Numbered from the stretch's first letter, positions 1 through 7,836 are shown. The stretch: DNA of 64,000 nt from Baylisascaris procyonis (GCA_037389465.1 JAZARR010000235.1:1-64000); one strand, 5' to 3'. The notes: a model not told the origin generated them from the sequence alone. Program-made: numbers and translations.

Positions 1-134
1 CACCCCAACCTTTTACCACATTTTCAGTGATATGTCAAATAAGCAGCACAATTTAAATAAATACTTTATTGGTGAAGAAAACATTCAATATTTGAAACAA
101 AAATTCTTAAATATAAAAAATTTATTAGCAATAT

Positions 135-305
135 TTATTTAACAATTATATAAACCATAAAGGGATCATCATCATTTGTGCGCTCAAAGCACTTCGAAAG
201 AGGAATGTCCTCATACTCGTCTTTCGGTTTCTTCGTGCTACTTCCTCCTCCTTGTTCCTCATCCTGTCCACAATCGTCACCACTGCAACTCTTGTTATCA
301 GTTAA
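135..305 (-). CDS. Candidate 3'-terminal exon, acidic C-terminus, unknown protein
   Basis: Minus-strand open stretch of 56 codons ending at TAA (135-137), with no start codon of its own, so it would be an exon. A TTGCAG acceptor-like site lies inside it near 281-286. The predicted tail is acidic and Cys/Gly/Lys-rich, with CSGDDCGQDEEQGGG, then DEYEDIPLSKCFER, then NDDDPF. AATAAA (plus TTTATT, 121-126) follows nine bases after the stop, and a second lies at 65-70, which suits a transcript 3' end. Units 1, 2, 4 and 5 keep the frame; unit 3 has lost one T and is shifted. Unit 1 differs from the others by five substitutions here (three amino-acid changes). No family recognised. Copies: 13415-13585, 26710-26879, 39987-40157, 53275-53445. 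Confidence 0.35.
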   Translation of the reverse strand, partial: LTDNKSCSGDDCGQDEEQGGGSSTKKPKDEYEDIPLSKCFERTNDDDPFMVYIIVK

Positions 306-521
306 TTAAGCAAGCTAAACGTAAAGCGACGGTGTTAGACGTTAAGAACGATCAAAATATTTTGCAGTTTGGCTATATCTTCACGGAGAAATATCTTAAG
401 GATATCTGGATGCAGTTATATGGAATGCGAGAAGGGGACGGCAGGAGAGGCAAATCGACGAACGCCTAGTTTAGAAATATTCATACAATATTTGCTACCA
501 TTTAGAAACGATGCATAGTGA
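297..521 (+). repeat. Direct repeat P1, unit 1
   Basis: About 225 bp, repeated in diverged form as P2 on the far side of the telomere-like array. It starts ATCAGTTAATTAAGCAAGC and ends ATGCATAGTGA. P1 is fully open on the plus strand to a TAG at 467-469. P2 has two stops in that frame, so it would be a dead copy if the frame ever coded. The differences lean only slightly to third codon positions (about 8 of 19), which is not decisive. The ATCAG at its left edge resembles a splice acceptor. Confidence 0.9.
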
Positions 522-530
522 AGGAGCTGC

Positions 531-683
531 CTATTCCTCCCCCCTCTCACTGATCGATGAGAAACGAGAATCAACGCGTAGCGCAAAAAGCCCCATCGTT
601 GCACTCGAAGATGCAAAGATTTGGCCCGACCGCAACGTCTTCGGAGCCGGCAGCCTGCATTTCGAGAGAAACTGTATTGCCAT
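531..683 (-). CDS. Candidate first exon with mitochondrial-type leader, unknown protein
   Basis: Minus-strand ORF from an ATG at 681-683 in the favourable context CGAAAATGG. The first ~40 residues (MAIQFLSKCRLPAPKTLRSG, then QIFASSSATMG) are rich in Arg, Lys, Ser and Ala and lack acidic residues, the composition of a mitochondrial import leader. In unit 1 the frame continues to SRFSSIS and meets a GTGAGA donor-like site, with a TAG shortly after. Units 2-5 have two more A in the run (7 against 5), which switches the downstream frame and gives an 89-codon ORF, for example 13696-13965. It may be exon 1 of a gene ending at 135, but the linking exons are not evident. Composition alone is weak evidence. 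Copies start at 13965, 27259, 40537 and 53825. Confidence 0.3.
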   Translation of the reverse strand: MAIQFLSKCRLPAPKTLRSGQIFASSSATMGLFALRVDSRFSSISERGEE

Positions 684-846
684 TTTCGTTGCGATACAAA
701 CGAAAAATTAAAGTAACATAGCACTAACACTTCAGAAACGCCACCTCTCTCCTCCCCCCTCAAACTTTTTACAGCAAAAAAATATCAACGTAAAATATAC
801 CAAAAACAATGACAGAAATGAAATACACACCAACAGCGATACCATA

Positions 847-1924
847 AAGCTTAAGCGTACGCCCCTCAGCCTCACCCGACAAGCCCGAGCCCAAGCCTAA
901 GATCAAGCTTAAGCATTAAGGCAAAGCCAAAGCTCAAGCCCAAGCCTAAGCCAAAGCCAAAGCGTAGGCTTAAGCCTAAGCGTAAGAATAAAGCTTAAGC
1001 TTAAGCTTACCCGTAAGCCTAAGACTAAGTCCAAGCCTAAGCATCAGCCTAAGCCTAAGCCTTAGTCTAGGCCCTAGCCTAAGCTTAGGCCTGAGGTTAA
1101 ACCTAAGCTTAAGCCTAAGCCTGCGCCTAAGCCTAAGAATGAGCCAAGCCCTAAGCCTAGCCCTAAGCGTACGATTAAGCCTAAGCCTAAGCCTAAGACA
1201 AAGCCTAAGACAAAGCCTAAGACTAAACCTAAGCTTAAGCCTAAGCCTAAGCCTAAGCCTGAGCCTAAGATTAAACTTCACCTTTGGCCTAAGCCTAAGT
1301 CTAAGCCTAAACCTAAGACTGAGCCCAAGCCTAAGCATCAGTCTAAGCCTAAGCCTAAACCTAAGATTAGGCCTAAGCTTAAATCAAAGCTTAGGTCTAA
1401 GCGTAAGCCTAAGCCTAAGCATCAGCCTAAGCCTAAACATAAGATTAAGCCCAAGCTTAGGCCTAAGCCTAGGCCTAAGACTAAGCCTAAGCCTAAGCCA
1501 AAGCCCAAGCCTAAGCCTAAGCCTAAGAATAAGAATACAGCTTAAGATTAAGCCTAAGCCTAAGCCTAAGCCTGAGGTTAAACCTAAGCTTAGGTCTAAG
1601 CCTAAGCCTGAGCCTAAGATTAAACTTCACCTTTGGCCTAAGCCTAAGTCTAAGCCTAAACCTAAGACTGAGCCCAAGCCTAAGCATCAGCCTAAGCATA
1701 AGCCTAAGCCTAAACCTAAGATTAGGCCTAAGCTAAAATCAAAGCTTAGGTCTAAGCGTAAGCCTAAGCCTAAGCATCAGCCTAAGCCTAAACCTAAGCC
1801 TAAGAATAAGAATAAGAAGATTAAGCCTTAGCCAAAGCCTAAGCCTGACGTTAAACCTAAGCTTAGGTCTAAGCCCTAAGCCTAAGCCTAAGCCTAAGCG
1901 TTAGCCTAGGCCTAAGCCGAAGCC
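847..1924 (-). repeat. Degenerate TTAGGC telomere-like array, unit 1
   Basis: About 1.08 kb built from the hexamer GCCTAA on the plus strand (TTAGGC on the minus strand), with many variants such as AAGCGT, AAGACT, AAACCT, AAGCAT and AAGATT. TTAGGC is the telomere repeat of many nematodes. The array is interstitial and heavily diverged, so it is not a working chromosome end. It has a second level of order: a segment of about 240 bp, marked by TTAAACTTCACCTTTGG at 1271 and again at 1620, occurs twice about 349 bp apart. The C-rich strand is the plus strand, as at a left chromosome end. The 6-bp period leaves four of six frames free of stops in a perfect repeat (Lys-Pro, Ser-Leu, Leu-Gly, Arg-Leu dipeptides), so the long ORFs here carry no coding weight. 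Confidence 0.92.
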
Positions 1925-1946
1925 ATTTATGTCCGCCTCATCTATA

Positions 1947-3712
1947 TTAGCAATTCCTAAGATTGAAGGTGATCACCGCTGAAGAAACGGCAAAATTTCG
2001 CATTCAAGGATATGTAGACGTAAGAAAATTAAGTGTGAAAAGTGTAGTTACCACTGTTCCCCTGTGTATCCTTACCAATTGCGATGCCGTCAGGACAAGA
2101 TGCACACCAGCCTGGCCTTACTAAACACGGCAGTTCACTTGAGATATAAATGTCTAGTTAATTTATCACTATGCTAATCTGAAAGAGGAGAAAATGGTCA
2201 TCAAAAATTGACTTACGAGATGGTATCGTCCTTGGCGAAAGTGTCGAGAACTTCTCTATATTTCCCCGTCCAGACACCTACCAGAAGTCGTGTTATTCAA
2301 GCCTGAAGAAAATGAGCCCATATGCATTGAATATATCAGTTAATTAAGCAAGCTAAACGTAAAGCGACGGTATTAGACAGTAAGAACGATTAAACTATTT
2401 TACAGTTTGGCTACATCTTTACGAAGAAATATCATTAGGATATGTGGATGCAGTTGTATGGAGTGCGAGAAGGGGACCGCAATAGAGGCAAATTGACGAA
2501 TGCCTAGTTTATAAATATTCATACAATATTTGCCAATTAATTATAAACAATGCATAGTGATAAAGATGAACGCGTTTGAGAATGCACTCAATGAATCAGC
2601 ATATTGTTCTTGTTCTTGTTGCGATTCGCTGATGCCAACTTCTATTACGCATCTGAACACCAGAGGCTTCAAATCTATCCCACTCCCCATGATCAAGTTT
2701 CAAGTCTAATCCACTCCCCATGACGAGGTTTCGAGTCTACCCTCCTCCCTATGACCAAATTTCAAATTTACCCCACTCCCTACGATGAAGTTTCAACTCT
2801 ATCCCACTCCCTATGATGAAGTTTCAACTCTACCCCACTCCCTATGATGAAGTTTCAACTCTATCCCACTCCCTATGATGAAGTTTCAACTCTACCCCAC
2901 TCCCTATGATGAAGTTTCAACTCTATCCCACTCCCTATGATGAAGTTTCAACTCTACCCCACTCCCTATGATGAAGTTTCAACTCTATCCCACTCCCTAT
3001 GATGAAGTTTCAACTCTACCCCCCTCCCTATGATGAGAATTCAACTTTACCCCACTCCCTACGATGAATTTTCAACTCTATCCCACTCCCTATGATGAAG
3101 TTTCAACTCTACCCCACTCCCTATGATGAAGTTTCAACTCTATCCCTCCCTATGATGAAATTTAAACTCTACCCCCTCCCTATGATGAAGTTTCAACTCT
3201 ACCCCACTCCCTATGATGAAGTTTCAACTCTATCCCACTCCCTATGATGAAGTTTCAACTCTACTCCACCCCCTATGATGAGATTTCAACTCTACCCCCT
3301 CCCTATGATGAAGTTTCAACTCTACCCCACTCCCTATGATGAAGTTTCAACTCTACCCCACTCCCTATAATGAAGTTTCAACTCTACCCCACTCCCTATG
3401 ATGAGATTTCAACTCTAAGCCACTCCCTATGATGAAGTTTCAACTCTACCCCACTCCCTACGATGAAGTCTCAACTCTACCCCACTCCCTATGATCAAGT
3501 TTCAACTCTGCCCCCACTCCCTATGATGCAGTATATTTATGTTGCCAAATCAGTTCGCACGTCAAATGGAATAGATTAAAATAACGAAAGAAAAAGAACA
3601 ACCAACCTTTCACGTGGACCGCTTGATTGTTTCCTTCGTCCTTGCGACATGGTGACCACAGTTTTTAGCCACTTGTCGTAAAAACCACAACCATTGTACT
3701 CGTTTTCGACCA
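1947..3712 (-). CDS. Candidate spliced gene fragment, four phase-compatible exons, unknown protein
   Basis: Four minus-strand segments can be joined in one frame: 3712-3614, 2277-2217, 2137-2076 and 1978-1947, ending in TAA. Acceptors read GATTTCAG, GGTAG, CTCAAG and TTTCTTCAG; donors read CAC/GTGAAA, CTC/GTAAGT and TTG/GTAAGG. The second intron starts GTAAGTCAATTTTTG and also holds a good CTCTTTCAG site, but using that one leads to a stop. Predicted pieces include VENEYNGCGFYDKWLKTVV, then KYREVLDTFAKDDTISELPC, then PGWCASCPDGIAI. The first intron would contain the minisatellite and P2. VENEY recalls the active-site motif of family 35 beta-galactosidases, but the rest does not match, so I do not assign it. 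The chain was found by eye among many possible splices and may be partly chance. Same sequence in all five units. Confidence 0.25.
2335..2560 (+). repeat. Direct repeat P2, unit 1
   Basis: Diverged second copy of P1 in the same orientation, about 2.04 kb downstream, so the telomere-like array lies between P1 and P2. Compared with P1, the plus-strand frame has TAA and TAG codons. Confidence 0.9.
2667..3530 (+). repeat. 31-bp minisatellite, unit 1
   Basis: About 28 tandem copies of a 31-bp monomer with core CTATGATGAAG followed by TTTCAACTCTA. In the left-central part the monomers alternate strictly between TACCCCA and TATCCCA junctions, giving a 62-bp higher-order unit. Edge copies are more diverged, for example CCATGATCAAG at the left, as expected for arrays homogenised in the middle. 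A few monomers have lost 2-4 bp. The 31-bp period is not a multiple of three, and I see no coding potential. Confidence 0.97.
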
Positions 3713-4081
3713 CTGAAATCGATCATATCATCATTTTGAATATTTAATTTCCACTTTTCCGATCAGAATTAAATCGAATCGGAATGAAAATTCAGAATAA
3801 AATAGGAACAAAAAACGACGAATAAATATTCAAATATTCGAAACAATGGCTAATATTCGATTCAATTTCCGAACAACTATTTTCCGCTTACAGAATGAAT
3901 CATATGATGAGATGAACTAAAAGACGGCTAAGAACAAGTACCTCTATACGTGACTTGCCAGCTCTCTAGTACTTAAATTGAAGCGTAACGCCTACAACAG
4001 TACAGAGTATAATCGCGAAACACGTATCAAACAAACAACGTTACTTCAGTGTAGCCAATCAGAGAAGAAAGCTGAAAGCCG

Positions 4082-4279
4082 ATGAGCAAAGATGCAGAGA
4101 TCCTTTTAGTTCATGCAACAAGATGCCATGCCTTGTTGCTTTCAACAGATGATAAAATCAACTTAACATACACTGGGTACTTGGATAAGAATCTGGCTTA
4201 TCAGGCCAAGAGATGGGAAGTGACGAGGACAAGCTCATATAAGGAAAAATCGGTTTCGTCCATATCCTTGAAGCGATAA
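4082..4279 (+). CDS. 65-codon ORF, unknown
   Basis: Plus-strand ATG ORF kept in all five units (17369, 30663, 43941, 57230). Predicted protein starts MSKDAEILLVHATRCHALLL and has no recognisable domain. Other frames of the same stretch, including the minus strand, are also open for 25-30 codons, so openness alone says little. Conservation between units is uninformative, because the whole unit is conserved. Confidence 0.15.
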   Translation: MSKDAEILLVHATRCHALLLSTDDKINLTYTGYLDKNLAYQAKRWEVTRTSSYKEKSVSSISLKR

Positions 4280-4657
4280 CACCAAATTTGTTATTGAGGC
4301 ATATGATATATTTCTTAAGATTGTAGGAGTTGCCGTTTTACAAGTACTTAGACTTTCAATTCCCGGGCATTTCAAAGTTCCTACCTTTTCGGGTACAATT
4401 TGAGCATTTTTCCGATCTTTTAGAATGAACACTCCTCAATTCTCAAATAAAACTGATATAATGCCGATCGACAATTTGCTGGGTAGCTAAATGTGGCATA
4501 GCAGCAGCAACTCTTCATTGATCTATTGACCTACAATGTAGTGTCAACTCTTACTTCAACTGATCTTACCTAATTTATTCACACTATTTTTTTATTCAAA
4601 CACCTAAAAACGAGCACTAGACGAATACAAGCACAAAAAGGAAAACGTAATAACTGC

Positions 4658-4810
4658 CTACTGGCTGTCCGCTTTTTTGACGCATTCTTCCGCCTCTGCT
4701 ATACGCCTTTTGTTCGCTGCATCCATTGAAAGCGTAAGCGGATCCCTCAGTAAGTCGGAGAATCCTTCAACAACCTGCAAGATTGTCGATATGCGGCACT
4801 CAACACTCGA
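4658..4810 (-). CDS. Candidate 3'-terminal exon, charged helix, unknown protein
   Basis: Minus-strand open stretch of 50 codons ending in TAG at 4658-4660, with a CTTGCAG acceptor at 4775-4781, so the exon may start at 4774. Predicted sequence includes ILQVVEGFSDLLRDPLTLSM followed by DAANKRRIAEAEECVKKADS, a mixed-charge pattern typical of an alpha helix. It has no start codon and sits in a locally GC-richer patch. A possible upstream exon on the same strand is near 5191-5247. No family recognised. Identical in the other units by eye. Confidence 0.33.
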   Translation of the reverse strand, partial: SSVECRISTILQVVEGFSDLLRDPLTLSMDAANKRRIAEAEECVKKADSQ

Positions 4811-5190
4811 TTAGCGAATCATTCATTTAACATCGCAAGCAAAACTCAATTCAAATTACTATAAATTACATCATTTTGGCAGCAATCAGATGCCTTAGTT
4901 GTATAGTAAACAATAGCATTTATCGAAACGAACACTATGTGCATATAGCGATGATAATAAAGTCGGTAAATATCAAATATCACAAGAAACCTGAAGTAAA
5001 ATTTCGGGAAGTAAACAATTCCCGAAAAGTAATGTTGAAGTTAAAAACATCCAGCACTGATAAAACAATAAATGAATTTTCAAAGTTCTTTACGCCTCTA
5101 AAAGCAGAAAACATATAGGCTTCACAATCCCGCCTATCGAACAAATAAGTAGCGTGAAGCACAGCGCATATCTACCTGTATCATATACCT

Positions 5191-5247
5191 GTATTCTGCT
5201 TTCACCATAGACTTCGATCGCAACGAACTTATCAAAGTACAGGTACT
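5191..5247 (-). CDS. Candidate 57-bp internal exon, unknown protein
   Basis: Minus-strand segment between an ATAG acceptor-like end and CAG/GTATAT, reading YLYFDKFVAIEVYGESRIQ in the one frame that stays open. It lies upstream of the 4658-4810 candidate exon on the same strand. It is short and could easily be chance. Confidence 0.15.
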
Positions 5248-5290
5248 ATCATTGTGGATAAAGCTGATAAGGTGATAACCTATTTGATAA
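5229..5290. promoter_or_regulatory. Cluster of TGATAA (GATA-factor-type) sites
   Basis: Four TGATAA sites in 62 bp: plus strand at 5265, 5273 and 5285, minus strand at 5229-5234, plus GGATAA at 5256. TGATAA is the known preferred site of nematode intestinal GATA factors such as ELT-2. An inverted pair GATAACC / GGTTATC (5274-5280 and 5303-5309) overlaps the cluster. Present in every unit. Function is inference. Confidence 0.25.
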
Positions 5291-5842
5291 GTAAAATTTT
5301 ATGGTTATCTATAACTAGGAACGAGGATAAGAGAATAAAAGGTTTAAAGACGTATCATAGATGAAGTAATATAGGTGAAAGAAGCTTATAGCACGGAACT
5401 TCAAGTTGCAATATTCAGTGGGCATTTATCACAACATCTCCTATGTAAAGGCGTTCTAGTGAGCATAACATTTCTTGAGTAATACAAAAAAACGAATAAA
5501 AAGGAACACCACAGTCGTGATAGATTTCAATAAGTACACCTTACTTGTAACTAAAACTATAGAATCACAACATGTTATACAAGTTGACGCATTACCAAAA
5601 ATATTCAACGCCAAATGAGAATATCACATAACATCACTAAATCAGCATTTATGCAAGATTATTACAAAGACGTCAAATACTATCGCGCACACGAATAAAA
5701 CATCGTTAGAATGCTTAAAAATAGGCGTGTAAAGTTTGTCGAAAAAATCCGCCTACCGTTAAAACAGATTAGATCTGATTCGAGTGGATTAAGCTAAAGT
5801 ACCCGCCTCTCTTATATCGTAATTGGATCGCAAATACAACCC

Positions 5843-6097
5843 CTATACCATAACCTGATCACCCCCATGAAAAGTAGTGAAGAGAAGTACCTTTTCAAAT
5901 TTCATTAGAAGAATCCACAAATGTCTCATAATTTCTGGAGAAAAGCCAAGAGCTCTGGAAAAAGTAGTCTTCGTAAGATGCATTCTTCTCGAATTAATAA
6001 AATCAACCCCTAAATCAAACGAATATGTGCTTCTCGCAATGTACTTTCCTATATTCGGCTCATACAAAAGTACAATGGCGCTCTTATTGGTGCTATT
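5843..6097 (-). CDS. Candidate exon entering module A, unknown protein
   Basis: Minus-strand open stretch of 84 codons with no ATG near its start; it ends in TAG at 5843. The first part lies in module A, and the paralogous segments in B and C, once shifted, read the same core SAIVL-YEPNIGK-I. Over these 15 codons the three copies differ at four bases, three at third positions, which hints at past coding. An AAG/GTACTT donor-like site follows the residues LMKFEK. B and C diverge from A after about 20 codons and stop or drift. No family recognised. Copies at 19131-19385, 32422-32676, 45703-45957 and 58992-59246. Confidence 0.3.
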   Translation of the reverse strand, partial: NSTNKSAIVLLYEPNIGKYIARSTYSFDLGVDFINSRRMHLTKTTFSRALGFSPEIMRHLWILLMKFEKVLLFTTFHGGDQVMV

Positions 6098-6648
6098 TTA
6101 TAAATGTGCTAATCTCCATACTAGAAACAGAGAAGATGCGGTACGCAAATACGACTATATGAAACATTCAGTTATAAAGGCAGCTAAAGGCGCTATATCG
6201 AAGCGTTTAGTCATGACCTCTACTGACTTCAACAATGAGACCAGAAAGTATTGAAGTGTCGAAGAAATGCCCATCTGCGGAAAAACAACCTCATTTATAA
6301 GAGGGCCCTCCTTCCCCACAGCAACCCCCTCGGCCATTCTTCAAGCATACATCGTTCGAAAATGCCGCTTTAGATCACAACGAATAGGCTATTGGCATTT
6401 GCGCCCTCGCACCAATATAGATGAAGGCAAAAAGTGCTTAACAAGAATGCGCGACATTTACCCCTAAAGGTTCAGCGAATAAAATACACCAATAGAAGTG
6501 CATTACTACCGTATTACTCCATATAGAATCCCGTCCTCAAATAATACAAACAAAATCCCCTTCATAGAGATGTACTCTGTAGTCCTTAATCAGCACTATA
6601 AAATATGACTGAGCGATGATCCATTATCAACAAATACATCAAATTCTT
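6025..6648. repeat. Internal repeat module A, unit 1
   Basis: A ~620-bp segment found three times in each unit: A here, B at 8264-8884 and C at 10493-11038. A lacks the upstream 0.9 kb that accompanies B and C, so it is probably from an earlier duplication. On the minus strand A has an open frame of 60 codons from an ATG at 6335-6337 to TAG at 6155. B and C have TAA in place of a CAA codon in it, and B has a further frameshift. A second minus-strand open stretch (5843-6097) enters A from its left. Confidence 0.93.
6155..6337 (-). CDS. 60-codon ORF in module A, unknown protein
   Basis: Minus-strand ORF from ATG to TAG lying wholly in module A. The second half (SSTLQYFLVSLLKSVEVMT) is hydrophobic and then charged. 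A TTTTTCCGCAG acceptor-like site sits in the middle, so the true exon could start at 6270. Modules B and C carry TAA in place of its CAA codon and B also loses a base, so only A is intact. Differences between copies are not third-position biased. Copies at 19443, 32734, 46015 and 59304. Confidence 0.2.
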   Translation of the reverse strand: MAEGVAVGKEGPLINEVVFPQMGISSTLQYFLVSLLKSVEVMTKRFDIAPLAAFITECFI

Positions 6649-7125
6649 GTTTAAAAGTGAAACAGAGAGCTATTTGACAATACCATAGCATATATGGAAG
6701 TCTCACGATATGCATCATTATGAACACCTTTTGTTTATTTGCATGATTTATTTTATTGTAATATAAACAATTTCTAATGAAAATAGAAGATTACATATGA
6801 ACGACGTGGAAACAATAAAACAAGAAAACATGTTGTGCGCGTAATATGCGCCTCACATAGTTAAGTAGGAAAATGCGCCAGGAGAAGGGGAGGGAACGGG
6901 GACAACGGCATAAAAGTCACAAAAAGTTTTTTTATGCAGCACTCTAACATAACAAGTTTCATCATGCAAAAATACCGCTAACTGTTGAAAATTTAATAAT
7001 TGGAACGGCAAAAAGTTGGAAATCTTTGTAAAAAAATAAAAGTTTTAGTGTTCACAAATAGTGAACCGTGAATTCGGCCAATCCAAAATATTCGCTTCAC
7101 CTTAATTACTTCTCTCAATAATTTT
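6649..7125. other. AT-rich spacer with one G-rich tract
   Basis: No gene signal. A G-rich tract at 6881-6909 has runs of 2, 4, 3 and 4 G, enough on paper for a two-layer quadruplex. The rest is AT-rich unique DNA. Confidence 0.5.
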
Positions 7126-7744
7126 CACTGCATTCATTCCTCTCTCCTTTAAAGTTTCCTTCCTCATCACTCCTTCATTCTACTTCACCAGACCAACTAC
7201 CCATTGTGTAAAACCCTTCTCTTACACTTTTCCTCCTTAATAAAACCTACCTGAAAAGTTTGACGGGGTGACCGGTTTTCTCTTATTAGCTCAGCCCATT
7301 AAAAGACTGAAGAAAACGGCAAAATACAGCCCTACCATGAAGATTTTTTAATGAACCTAAGTAGATTTACAAGAAATTGCCGGTTTCCGTTACCACGTAA
7401 CACTGCATTAAACATGAGATAACTCTCCCTCTTCTACGCTGGAATGAACAATGTTCAATAAAACAACCCAAAAATACACAACACATGGTCGATTCGTTTT
7501 AGAGAGTGGTCGACCATTTAAAAAAAAATTTAGCCAATTAGCTAAGAATAAAAGACAGCAGCAAAACAGATCAACGAATCAGTGCTAGCAGTTGATTCGG
7601 CGGCAATCCTAAGGGGGAAAACCAAAAAAACAAATCGTCTACCTCTAAAGTCGACTACATATAAAAGTCAAAATAGAAAAGTCATCATTATATATCGATA
7701 TGCATACCTGAGGAAAAGCTTAAAATAACTTTCTATGTAGTAAA

Positions 7745-7747
<3 letters not shown>

Positions 7748-7834
<87 letters not shown>
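7748..7834. repeat. TA dinucleotide microsatellite, unit 1 (87 bp)
   Basis: Uninterrupted TA run inside long duplication copy 1. The Ile-Tyr repeat ORF across it is an artefact. Confidence 0.99.

Positions 7835-7836
<2 letters not shown>

Larger units (their letters stand above)
3531..6024. other. Mostly unique stretch between minisatellite and module A
   Basis: AT-rich non-repetitive DNA. Apart from the candidate exons at 3614-3712, 4658-4810, 5191-5247 and 5843-6097, the ORF at 4082-4279 and the TGATAA cluster, I see only short chance ORFs (for example the minus strand at 4235-4432) and nothing resembling a transposase, polymerase, rRNA or tRNA. Confidence 0.6.

Noticed and set aside
1139..1831. 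230-codon plus-strand and 120-codon minus-strand ORFs in the hexamer array (and copies in each unit)
   Set aside because: A 6-bp repeat of GCCTAA gives stop-free Ser-Leu, Lys-Pro, Leu-Gly and Arg-Leu dipeptide frames by itself. The plus ORF even switches from Ser-Leu to Lys-Pro where the repeat slips. Not evidence of a protein.
2664..2690. tRNA-like T-loop (GGCTTCAAATCT) at the minisatellite edge
   Set aside because: No matching acceptor stem, anticodon arm or D arm around it. It is the first diverged minisatellite monomer.
3607..3712. Beta-galactosidase (family 35) gene suggested by VENEY
   Set aside because: Only five residues match and the flanking sequence does not fit the family. Too little for a functional call.
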